In this document: one piece after another, positions 55,573-64,000 of the stretch
Numbering within the stretch: the first letter of the stretch is position 1
How the letters are laid out: every line of letters starts with the position of its first letter
Assembly (NCBI RefSeq): GCF_017303215.1
Contig: NZ_JAEMWU010000003.1
Location: forward strand, 62,001 to 126,000
DNA from: Microbacterium esteraromaticum
GTDB lineage: Bacteria > Actinomycetota > Actinomycetes > Actinomycetales > Microbacteriaceae
Direction of reading: 5' to 3'
Length of the DNA stretch: 64,000 bases
The notes under the pieces: generated by a model
Told to the model about the DNA's origin: nothing
The model's input: only the letters and a program-made list of their open reading frames with translations
Databases searched by the model: none
Program-made: the position numbers and the translations under genes

Positions 55573-55600
55573 CGGTGCGGCGGTACAGACCGCCGCACCG
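55573..55600. terminator. Terminator between pth and the DUF4190-like gene
   Basis: CGGTGCGGCGGT (55573-55584) is exactly complementary to ACCGCCGCACCG (55589-55600) over loop ACAG. It lies between convergent genes and could serve both. Confidence 0.8.
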
Positions 55601-55605
55601 TTGCT

Positions 55606-56103
55606 TCAGAGGGTGCCGACAGCGGTGCCGATGCCGAACAGAATCGCGACGCCGACGAAGAAGAACACTGGGCCGACTGCCGCGATCACGATCGCCGCGA
55701 TGCCCATCCCGCGCCCACGACGTGTGACGCCGGCGATGATGCCGAGCACGATGGCGGCGACGCCGACGACCGTGGCCGCCCAGAAGGTGATCTCGGCCCA
55801 CAGCACGTGCATCCGCGCCGGCGAGAGCAACGCGAGATCGTCGGTGAACGTCGTGTCGACGTCCAGCGCGGTTGCGGGGACAACCGTGCCGATGACGAAC
55901 GCGAGACTTGCCCCTATGATCGGTGCGACCACCGCGGCGAGGAACGCGGCGACCAGTGCGAGCGCCCCCAGTGTCTTGCTCGGTGCGGGCGGAGCGAACG
56001 GTGCCGGTGCAGAACCGGGGGGAGCGGTGTAGCCGCCCACCGGAACCGCATACGCACCGCTCGGCGGAGGCGGCGGGATCGACGGCAGATCAGGCGAAGT
56101 CAA
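55606..56103 (-). CDS. DUF4190-like integral membrane protein
   Basis: 165 residues. The N-terminal about 40 residues are Pro/Gly/Ala-rich (PPPPSGAYAVPVGGYTAPPG). Three or so helices follow: LGALALVAAFLAAVVAPIIG, about 95-118, and about 135-160. This layout is common in actinobacterial DUF4190 proteins of unknown role. The start gives 37 residues upstream of the first helix. Confidence 0.7.
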   Translation of the reverse strand: MTSPDLPSIPPPPPSGAYAVPVGGYTAPPGSAPAPFAPPAPSKTLGALALVAAFLAAVVAPIIGASLAFVIGTVVPATALDVDTTFTDDLALLSPARMHVLWAEITFWAATVVGVAAIVLGIIAGVTRRGRGMGIAAIVIAAVGPVFFFVGVAILFGIGTAVGTL

Positions 56104-56133
56104 CGGAGATCCTCCAGACGGGTCTGCGGTGCG

Positions 56134-57991
<1,858 letters not shown>

Positions 57992-58000
57992 GCACCAAGC

Positions 58001-59266
58001 CTAACGATCGCCACCGACACGCTTCGCCCCGCGCCGGGCGGCGGGGGCCGGGGGAGTGGCATCCTCCACCTGCTCGAGCTCCTCCTGCGCGGCGCGCAGG
58101 GCGCGATCCGCCGCCCAACGGCGATACCAGGGCGCGGAGTCGCGCTCGTCGACCGCGGTGCGCAATCGCACCTGGGCGGCCAGCAGCAGCGCCTGGTGCT
58201 CGGCGGCCAGCCGCTCGGCCTCGGTTTGCGGGATGAGCGCGATGTGGTCGTCGGACGCGGCCACGGCGATCCAGGACGCCGACACCAGCAGCACGATGCC
58301 GATCAGCCGGAACCACAGCAGCAGCACGATGAACACCGTGAACGTTACCAACAGCGGGTTCGACGGCGAGTACGACAGAAACAGACCGAAGCCGAGCTGC
58401 AGCAGGGTCGTGGCGCTCGCACCGAGGAGTGCACCGGGCAGGATCCGCCGCCACGTCAGGCTCGTGCCGGTGAGAAAGCGGAACAGTGCCGCCATCAGCG
58501 CGGTATTGATCCCGTACAGCACGACCAGGGTGATGAGGCGCACCCCGGTATTGAACAGTGCCGAGGAATTACTGATGCCGATGAGATCGAACACGAGGTT
58601 CAGCGCCCAGGTGGCCATGGTGCTCAGCGCGGTGCCGAGCAGAAGCCCGAGCCCGAACGTGAGCGCGGCCATGAGGTCCAGCGACTTGAGTAGGAAGTAG
58701 TTGCGCCGGTCGGGCGCGATGCCGAACACGCCCCGCACCGCGCGGCGCGCGAAAGAGATCGCGCCGATGGCCGTCCAGATCAGGGCCCCGAGAGCGATGA
58801 AACCCGTGATGCTGAACGTGCCGGTCATCTCGCGGGTGATCGTGCGCACATCGTCGGGTGTCGCGATCCCGTTCTCGCTGATCATGTCGGGCACGAACGT
58901 GTTGATCACGTGAATCAGGCCGTCGATGGCGTCCTGATCATTGCCCAGCCACAATCCGACCACCGCGAAGGCGACGTAGATGGCGGCGAACGCGGCGAAC
59001 AGGGTCTGATAGCTGACGCCCGCAGCCAGCAGGAACCCCTGGTTCTGCAGGAAGTTGCGCCACACGCGCACTGGGAACAGCGCGAGCGTGCGCCGGGTCA
59101 GTGTCGTCGCCCGGGCGATCGGAACATCGAAACGTTCCCGCAGGTTCTCTTGCGTGGCCTCCCAGCGCTCACGCAGAGCCTGTTCCTCATGCACGGCCTT
59201 GGCCGCCAGTCCACGTTTTTCACGCGGACTGGCGGCCAAGGTCACGTCGGGTTCGCTGGCGCTCAC
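58001..59266 (-). CDS. YihY/virulence factor BrkB family membrane protein
   Basis: 421 residues. The N-terminal soluble segment (about 1-70) is charged; six helices follow, with ALIWTAIGAISFARRAVRGV and WRRILPGALLGASATTLLQL, marks of the YihY group. The C-terminal region (about 345-421) is charged and likely cytoplasmic. Function is unknown; earlier annotations as RNase BN are wrong. It lies 9 bp upstream of exoA on the same strand. Confidence 0.88.
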   Translation of the reverse strand: MSASEPDVTLAASPREKRGLAAKAVHEEQALRERWEATQENLRERFDVPIARATTLTRRTLALFPVRVWRNFLQNQGFLLAAGVSYQTLFAAFAAIYVAFAVVGLWLGNDQDAIDGLIHVINTFVPDMISENGIATPDDVRTITREMTGTFSITGFIALGALIWTAIGAISFARRAVRGVFGIAPDRRNYFLLKSLDLMAALTFGLGLLLGTALSTMATWALNLVFDLIGISNSSALFNTGVRLITLVVLYGINTALMAALFRFLTGTSLTWRRILPGALLGASATTLLQLGFGLFLSYSPSNPLLVTFTVFIVLLLWFRLIGIVLLVSASWIAVAASDDHIALIPQTEAERLAAEHQALLLAAQVRLRTAVDERDSAPWYRRWAADRALRAAQEELEQVEDATPPAPAARRGAKRVGGDR

Positions 59267-59288
59267 GTCCCCAGAGTAGCGATCCGCG

Positions 59289-60077
59289 TCAGCGGCCGCC
59301 GCTGAGGACAGCCTGCTTCACCTCGGCGATCGCCTTGGTGACCTCGATGCCACGCGGGCAGGCCTCGGTGCAGTTGAAGGTCGTGCGGCAGCGCCACACG
59401 CCCTCCTTGTCGTTGAGGATGTCCAGACGCACATCACCGGCGTCGTCACGCGAGTCGAAGATGAAGCGGTGCGCGTTCACGATCGCGGCGGGCCCGAAGT
59501 ACTGACCGTCGGTCCAGAAGATCGGGCAGGACGAGGTGCAGGCGGCGCACAGGATGCACTTGGTCGTGTCGTCGAAGATCGCGCGGTCGGTGATCGACTG
59601 CACGCGCTCCTTGCCCTTCTCAGGCGTCGAGTTCGCGATCAGGAACGGCTGCACCTCGCGGTAGGAGGCGAAGAACGGCTCCATGTCGACGATCAGGTCC
59701 TTCTCGAGCGGCAGGCCCTTGATGGCCTCGACGTAGATCGGCTTCGAGATGTCGAGGTCCTTGATCAGCGTCTTGCACGCGAGACGGTTGCGGCCGTTGA
59801 TCCGCATGGCGTCGGAGCCGCAGATACCGTGGGCGCACGACCGACGGAAGCTCAGCGAGCCGTCGACCTCCCATTTGATCTTGTGCAGCGCGTCGAGCAC
59901 GCGGTCGGTGGCGTACAGCTCGACGTCGTAGTCCACCCAACGCGGCTCCTCGTCGACCTCGGGGTCGAAGCGGCGGATGTTGAACGTCACGAGGAAGGAC
60001 TGCACGCCCGAGTCGGCCGCCGCGTCCGCGGCTTCGGCCTGGGCAGCGGTCTCGGGATCGACGACTGCGGTGGACAT
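59289..60077 (-). CDS. sdhB: Succinate dehydrogenase iron-sulfur subunit
   Basis: 262 residues. The 2Fe-2S site is SCAHGICGSDAMRI plus a later Cys (RLACK), and the 4Fe-4S and 3Fe-4S sites are CILCAACTSSCP and FNCTEACPRGI. It carries electrons from SdhA to the membrane quinone site. The ATG at 60077 shares one base with the sdhA stop; four-gene operon order is sdhC-D-A-B. Confidence 0.97.
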   Translation of the reverse strand: MSTAVVDPETAAQAEAADAAADSGVQSFLVTFNIRRFDPEVDEEPRWVDYDVELYATDRVLDALHKIKWEVDGSLSFRRSCAHGICGSDAMRINGRNRLACKTLIKDLDISKPIYVEAIKGLPLEKDLIVDMEPFFASYREVQPFLIANSTPEKGKERVQSITDRAIFDDTTKCILCAACTSSCPIFWTDGQYFGPAAIVNAHRFIFDSRDDAGDVRLDILNDKEGVWRCRTTFNCTEACPRGIEVTKAIAEVKQAVLSGGR

Positions 60078-61882
60078 CAGTACTTCCTCTCCATCGGCTG
60101 GTAGTTCGTGACGACCACGGGCTTCCAGTCCAGCTTGATGTGATCGGCGGCATCCGACGAGTGCGGGTCGCCGACCAGGTACGCCATGGTGTGCTTCATG
60201 AAGTTCTCGTCATCGCGCTTGGGGAAGTCGTCGCGCATGTGGCCGCCGCGGCTCTCGTGGCGGTTGCGTGCGGCGTAGACGACGACCTCGGCGATGTCGA
60301 GCAGGAAGCCGAGCTCGACGGCCTCGAGCAGATCGGTGTTGAACCGGCGACCCTTGTCGTCGACGTGCACGTTCTTGTAACGCTCGCGGAGCTCTTCGAT
60401 GACACCCAGCACGTGGGTGAGCGACTCTTCGGTGCGGAACACCTGGGCGCCCTTGTCCATCTCGTCCTGCAGCTTCTTGCGCAGCACGGCGATGCGCTCG
60501 GTGCCCTGGTTGTTGCGCAGGCCCTCGATCATGTCGCTGACGAACGCAGCGGGGTTCTCGGGCAGCGGCACGAATTCGGCGTTCTTCGCGTACTCGACGG
60601 CGTTGCGGCCGGCGCGCTTGCCGAAGACGTTGATGTCGAGCAGCGAGTTGGTGCCGAGGCGGTTCGAGCCGTGCACCGAGACGCACGCGCACTCACCCGC
60701 GGCGTACAGCCCCGGAACGACGGTGGAGTTGTCCGCGAGCACCTCGGCGTCGTTGTTGGTGGGGATGCCACCCATCGCGTAGTGCGCGGTCGGCATCACC
60801 GGCACGGGCTCGACCACCGGGTCGACGCCCAGGTAGGTGCGGGCGAACTCGGTGATGTCCGGCAGCTTGGTCTCGAGCACCTCGGCGCCCAGGTGCGTGC
60901 AGTCCAGCAGCACATAGTCGCGGTGCGGGCCGGCGCCGCGGCCCTCAGCCACTTCTTGCACCATGCTGCGGGCGACGATGTCGCGCGGTGCGAGGTCCTT
61001 GATGGTGGGCGCGTAGCGCTCCATGAAGCGCTCACCCGAGGCGTTGCGCAGGATCGCGCCCTCACCGCGCGCACCCTCGGTGAGGAGGATGCCGAGGCCG
61101 GCCAGACCGGTCGGGTGGAACTGGAAGAACTCCAGGTCCTCCAGAGGCAGGCCCTTGCGCCAGATGATCCCGACGCCATCACCCGTGAGGGTGTGCGCGT
61201 TGGAGGTCGTCTTGAAGATCTTGCCGAATCCACCGGTCGCGAACACGACGGCCTTGGACTGGAACACGTGCAGTTCACCCGTGGCGAGGTCGTAGGCGAC
61301 CACACCAGCGACCTGGGTGGCGCCGGCGTCGTCCTTGACCGTGATCAGGTCGAGCACGTAGAACTCGTTGAAGAAGTTGATGCCCAGCTTGACGCAGTTC
61401 TGGAACAGCGTCTGCAGGATCATGTGGCCGGTGCGGTCGGCGGCGTAGCACGCGCGGCGCACCGGGCTCTTGCCGTGCTCGGCGGTGTGGCCGCCGAAAC
61501 GGCGCTGGTCGATCTTGCCGTCCGGCGTGCGGTTGAACGGCAGACCCATGTTCTCGAGGTCGATGACCGCGTCGATGGCCTCCTTGGCCAGGATCTCAGC
61601 GGCATCCTGGTCGACCAGGTAGTCGCCGCCCTTGACGGTGTCGTAGGTGTGCCACTCCCAGTTGTCGTCCTCGACGTTCGCGAGCGCCGCGGCCATACCG
61701 CCCTGCGCCGCACCGGTGTGCGAGCGTGTGGGGTACAGCTTCGAGATCACGGCCGTCTTCGCGCCGGGACCCGCCTCGATCGCGGCACGCATTCCGGCGC
61801 CGCCGGCGCCGACGATGACGACGTCGAACTGGTGGTAGTGCACGCCGTCGCGGACGACGGAATCTTGGGTCTGAGTAGTCAC
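60077..61882 (-). CDS. sdhA: Succinate dehydrogenase flavoprotein subunit
   Basis: 601 residues from the GTG at 61882; an in-frame ATG at 61912 is a less likely start. FAD site [17 protein letters not shown], covalent flavin His in [15 protein letters not shown], and active-site segment [21 protein letters not shown]-terminal helical domain follows, with [17 protein letters not shown]. It oxidises succinate to fumarate in the TCA cycle. It begins 19 bp after sdhD. Confidence 0.97.
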   Translation of the reverse strand: MTTQTQDSVVRDGVHYHQFDVVIVGAGGAGMRAAIEAGPGAKTAVISKLYPTRSHTGAAQGGMAAALANVEDDNWEWHTYDTVKGGDYLVDQDAAEILAKEAIDAVIDLENMGLPFNRTPDGKIDQRRFGGHTAEHGKSPVRRACYAADRTGHMILQTLFQNCVKLGINFFNEFYVLDLITVKDDAGATQVAGVVAYDLATGELHVFQSKAVVFATGGFGKIFKTTSNAHTLTGDGVGIIWRKGLPLEDLEFFQFHPTGLAGLGILLTEGARGEGAILRNASGERFMERYAPTIKDLAPRDIVARSMVQEVAEGRGAGPHRDYVLLDCTHLGAEVLETKLPDITEFARTYLGVDPVVEPVPVMPTAHYAMGGIPTNNDAEVLADNSTVVPGLYAAGECACVSVHGSNRLGTNSLLDINVFGKRAGRNAVEYAKNAEFVPLPENPAAFVSDMIEGLRNNQGTERIAVLRKKLQDEMDKGAQVFRTEESLTHVLGVIEELRERYKNVHVDDKGRRFNTDLLEAVELGFLLDIAEVVVYAARNRHESRGGHMRDDFPKRDDENFMKHTMAYLVGDPHSSDAADHIKLDWKPVVVTNYQPMERKY

Positions 61883-61901
61883 TCTGTGTCTGCCTTCTTC
61901 G

Positions 61902-62345
61902 TTACTCGCCAAGTGCCTGGCAGGTCTCCCACAGCGTGCCGTCCTCGAAGACGCCAGCGCAGGGGTCGAACGTGAACACCACGAGGGTGCCCAGGATGAT
62001 CAGCAGGCCGGCGGCCAGGCCGAGGGCCCACACCAGCGCCTTGCGCGCCTTCGGGTGGGTGACGTAGTCGTTGACGATGGTGCGCATGCCGTTGGACCCG
62101 TGGATCAGCGCCAGCCACAGCATCAGCACGTCCCACCACTGCCAGAAGGGAGACGCGAGCTTGCCGGCGACGAAGCCGAAGTCCAGCGCGTGGATGCCCT
62201 CGCCGAGCATCAGGTTGACGAACAGGTGGCCGAAGATCAGCACGACGAGCAGTACGCCCGAGCCGCGCATGAACAGCCAGCCCCACTTCTCGAGGTTGAT
62301 GCCGCGCTGACGGCGGGCGACGGGAACAGCAGTCTGGGTGGACAT
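61902..62345 (-). CDS. sdhD: Succinate dehydrogenase membrane anchor subunit
   Basis: 147 residues, start ATG at 62345 sharing one base with the sdhC stop. Three helices, with [19 protein letters not shown] and [14 protein letters not shown], give the heme/quinone-site His and Arg. It anchors the complex with SdhC. The C-terminus ends CQALGE. Confidence 0.93.
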   Translation of the reverse strand: MSTQTAVPVARRQRGINLEKWGWLFMRGSGVLLVVLIFGHLFVNLMLGEGIHALDFGFVAGKLASPFWQWWDVLMLWLALIHGSNGMRTIVNDYVTHPKARKALVWALGLAAGLLIILGTLVVFTFDPCAGVFEDGTLWETCQALGE

Positions 62346-62779
62346 CAGTGGTCCCCTCCGAATCCGGCGAACGCGAGGCCGAGGTGACGCGGGATGAATC
62401 CGGCCATCACGACCGCCCACACGCCGATGACGATCCAGAACATCTGGCGCTGGTACTGGGCGCCCTTGGCCCAGAAGTCCACCAGGATGATCCGCAGACC
62501 GTTCATGGCGTGGAAGACGATGCCGGCGACCAGCACGACCTCACCGAACGCCATGATGGGGTTCTTGTAGGTGCCGATGACCGCGTCGTACGCCTCGGGC
62601 GAGACCCTGATGAGCGCCGTGTCGAGCACGTGCACCAGCAAGAAGAAGAAGATCGCCACGCCGGTGATGCGATGCAGCACCCAGGACCACATGCCTTCCC
62701 GGCCGCGATAGAGCGTTCCGCGCGGAGACTTCGAGGTCGTCTCCGAAATCGACGGTGTCAAGCGTGTGCTCGTGGACAC
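62345..62779 (-). CDS. sdhC: Succinate dehydrogenase cytochrome b556 subunit
   Basis: 144 residues from the GTG at 62779 with GGGAGGA upstream. Three helices: WSWVLHRITGVAIFFFLLVH (heme-ligand His candidates), the segment about 70-95 with VFHAMNGLRIIL, and about 108-130. First gene of the sdh operon; its promoter must lie in the 163-bp gap to the divergent manC gene (62780-62942). Confidence 0.94.
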   Translation of the reverse strand: MSTSTRLTPSISETTSKSPRGTLYRGREGMWSWVLHRITGVAIFFFLLVHVLDTALIRVSPEAYDAVIGTYKNPIMAFGEVVLVAGIVFHAMNGLRIILVDFWAKGAQYQRQMFWIVIGVWAVVMAGFIPRHLGLAFAGFGGDH

Positions 62780-62942
62780 GTCGTCCTCCCTGATCGATGA
62801 GATGTCGGGTGCTTGCGTGAGGGCATGCCCCGCCGCACCCATCCTATTCCTGTCAGAACGCTGGGTGCGACGAAGGGGAACCTTAGCGCGTCGTCGGCGG
62901 GTGGCACAGGGGCAGGGTGAGGTGCCGGATAGGTTGGATGCC

Positions 62943-64000
62943 ATGGCCAGAATCGACGACTTCTACGCGGTGATCCCCGCCGGCGGCATCGGGAGCCGGC
63001 TGTGGCCGCTCTCGCGGGCGGACGCACCGAAGTTCCTGCACGACCTCACCGGATCGGGGCACTCCCTGCTGCGCGACACGTGGGACCGCCTGGTGCCGCT
63101 GGCGGGTGAGGACCGCATCGCCGTGGTCACCGGCCGTGCGCACCGCGCCGCCGTGGAGGGCCAGTTGCCGGGCATCCCGGATGCGAACGTGTTCCTCGAA
63201 TCCGAGCCCCGCGAGTCGGCCGCCGCGATCGGCCTGGCGGCGGCGATCCTGCACCGCCGCGATCCTGACGTGATCATCGGGTCGTTCAGCGCCGATCACG
63301 TCATCCGAGGCACACAGGTGTTCGAATGGGCCGTGCAACAGGCGGTGCAGGTCGCGCGGCAGGGCTACATCGTCACGATCGGCATTCCCCCCACCGAGCC
63401 CTCGGTCGGCTTCGGGTACATCAAGCGCGCTGGCGAGATCGTGGTGGACGGCGCGCCCGAGGCGACGCTGGTTGAACGCTTCGTCGAGAAGCCCGACCTC
63501 GAGACCGCCAAGCAGTACCTTGCCGACAGGGACTACCTGTGGAACGCGGGGATGTTCATCGCCAAGGCGAGTGTGCTGCTCGAGGAACTCGCCGCGAACG
63601 AGCCGGATCTGCACGCTGGTCTGCTCGAGCTCGCCGAGGCGTGGGACGACCGCGAACGTCGCGGACCCGCGGTGGATCGCATCTGGCCGACTCTGAAGAA
63701 GGTCGCCATCGACTATGCGGTGGCGGAGCCCGCCGCCGAGCGCGGTCACCTCGCGGTGATCCCCGGACACTTCGACTGGGATGACGTCGGCGACTTCGCC
63801 TCGCTCACCAAGTTGATCACGCACGGGCGCAAGAACGATCTCGCCGTGCTCGGCCCCAAGGCCCGCGTGCTCTCGGATGCCGCCAGCGGGATCCTGGTGA
63901 GTCAGACCTCGCGGGTGATCAGCCTCGTCGGTGTGAAGGACATTGTGGTCGTCGACACGGACGACGCCCTGCTGGTGACCACGGTGGAGCACGCGCAGCG
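62943..64000 (+). CDS. manC: Mannose-1-phosphate guanylyltransferase, C-terminus cut by window edge
   Basis: At least 352 residues; the frame is still open at 64000. The nucleotidyltransferase signature PAGGIGSRLWPLSR (about 10-23) and KFLHDLTG (phosphosugar side) are visible, with the ESAAAIGLAAAILH, FSADHVI, VEKPD and LWNAGMFI motifs downstream. It makes GDP-mannose from mannose-1-phosphate and GTP. GDP-mannose is the mannose donor for the Pmt pathway encoded at 28.6 kb. Divergent from sdhC. Confidence 0.93.
   Translation, partial: MARIDDFYAVIPAGGIGSRLWPLSRADAPKFLHDLTGSGHSLLRDTWDRLVPLAGEDRIAVVTGRAHRAAVEGQLPGIPDANVFLESEPRESAAAIGLAAAILHRRDPDVIIGSFSADHVIRGTQVFEWAVQQAVQVARQGYIVTIGIPPTEPSVGFGYIKRAGEIVVDGAPEATLVERFVEKPDLETAKQYLADRDYLWNAGMFIAKASVLLEELAANEPDLHAGLLELAEAWDDRERRGPAVDRIWPTLKKVAIDYAVAEPAAERGHLAVIPGHFDWDDVGDFASLTKLITHGRKNDLAVLGPKARVLSDAASGILVSQTSRVISLVGVKDIVVVDTDDALLVTTVEHAQ

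Overview
The window is chromosomal DNA from a high-GC actinobacterium. The best fit is Microbacteriaceae, close to Microbacterium. I base this on the GC-rich codon use, a protein O-mannosyltransferase divergent from rsmI, a metG-tatD-ksgA-ispE-ABC-F block, tRNA-Gln-glmU-prs, rplY-pth, and an sdhCDAB operon. Product calls come from reading motifs and overall sequence pattern; no database search was run.

Left part (1-13.4 kb). A truncated DUF4166 gene, a NYN-LOTUS protein and a Gfo/Idh/MocA oxidoreductase are followed by a MetY-type sulfhydrylase. MetY is divergent from a tightly overlapping seven-gene operon (3645-11045): a lipoprotein substrate-binding protein, two permeases, a double ATPase, a luciferase-like FMN monooxygenase, a cysteine-free CMD-fold protein and a CxxC AhpD-like protein. 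This resembles the uncharacterised KPN_01854/01858 - Avi_7169/7170 gene set. With MetY beside it, import and oxidative breakdown of a sulfur compound is a reasonable but unproven idea. A DUF559 nuclease-like gene follows, flanked by three copies of an imperfect palindromic repeat.

Middle part (12.4-28.6 kb). This holds a quinone oxidoreductase, a large HrpA helicase with a palindromic element inside its coding region, and two tandem membrane acyltransferase-like paralogs (the second frameshifted). A CPBP protease/membrane protein/winged-helix operon follows, with overlapping operator palindromes at its head. Next come an aldo/keto reductase, a long nested hairpin, a YyaL-type thioredoxin-domain protein, an internally shortened GyrI-like protein and a DUF808 protein. 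A lower-GC patch (about 26.2-28.6 kb) carries a small lipoprotein and a trypsin-like protease interrupted by an in-frame TGA.

Right part (28.6-64 kb) is mostly housekeeping: pmt, rsmI, a methyltransferase, metG, tatD, an MFS exporter, ksgA, an aldo/keto reductase, ispE, a ThrE-type exporter, an ABC-F protein, a pseudouridine synthase, a MarR regulator, tRNA-Gln, glmU and prs. Between prs and rplY-pth lies about 8.5 kb containing an FMN-lipoprotein/ApbE/NqrB-like reductase electron-transfer module, a two-component system, a berberine-bridge-type oxidase and gnd. The window closes with trpS, exoA, a YihY protein, sdhBADC and the start of a mannose-1-phosphate guanylyltransferase gene.

Most of this is ordinary actinobacterial chromosome. 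The observations most worth a second look are the transporter/monooxygenase/AhpD operon beside metY, the palindromic repeat families (one inside hrpA), the flavin electron-transfer module, and several genes caught in decay.
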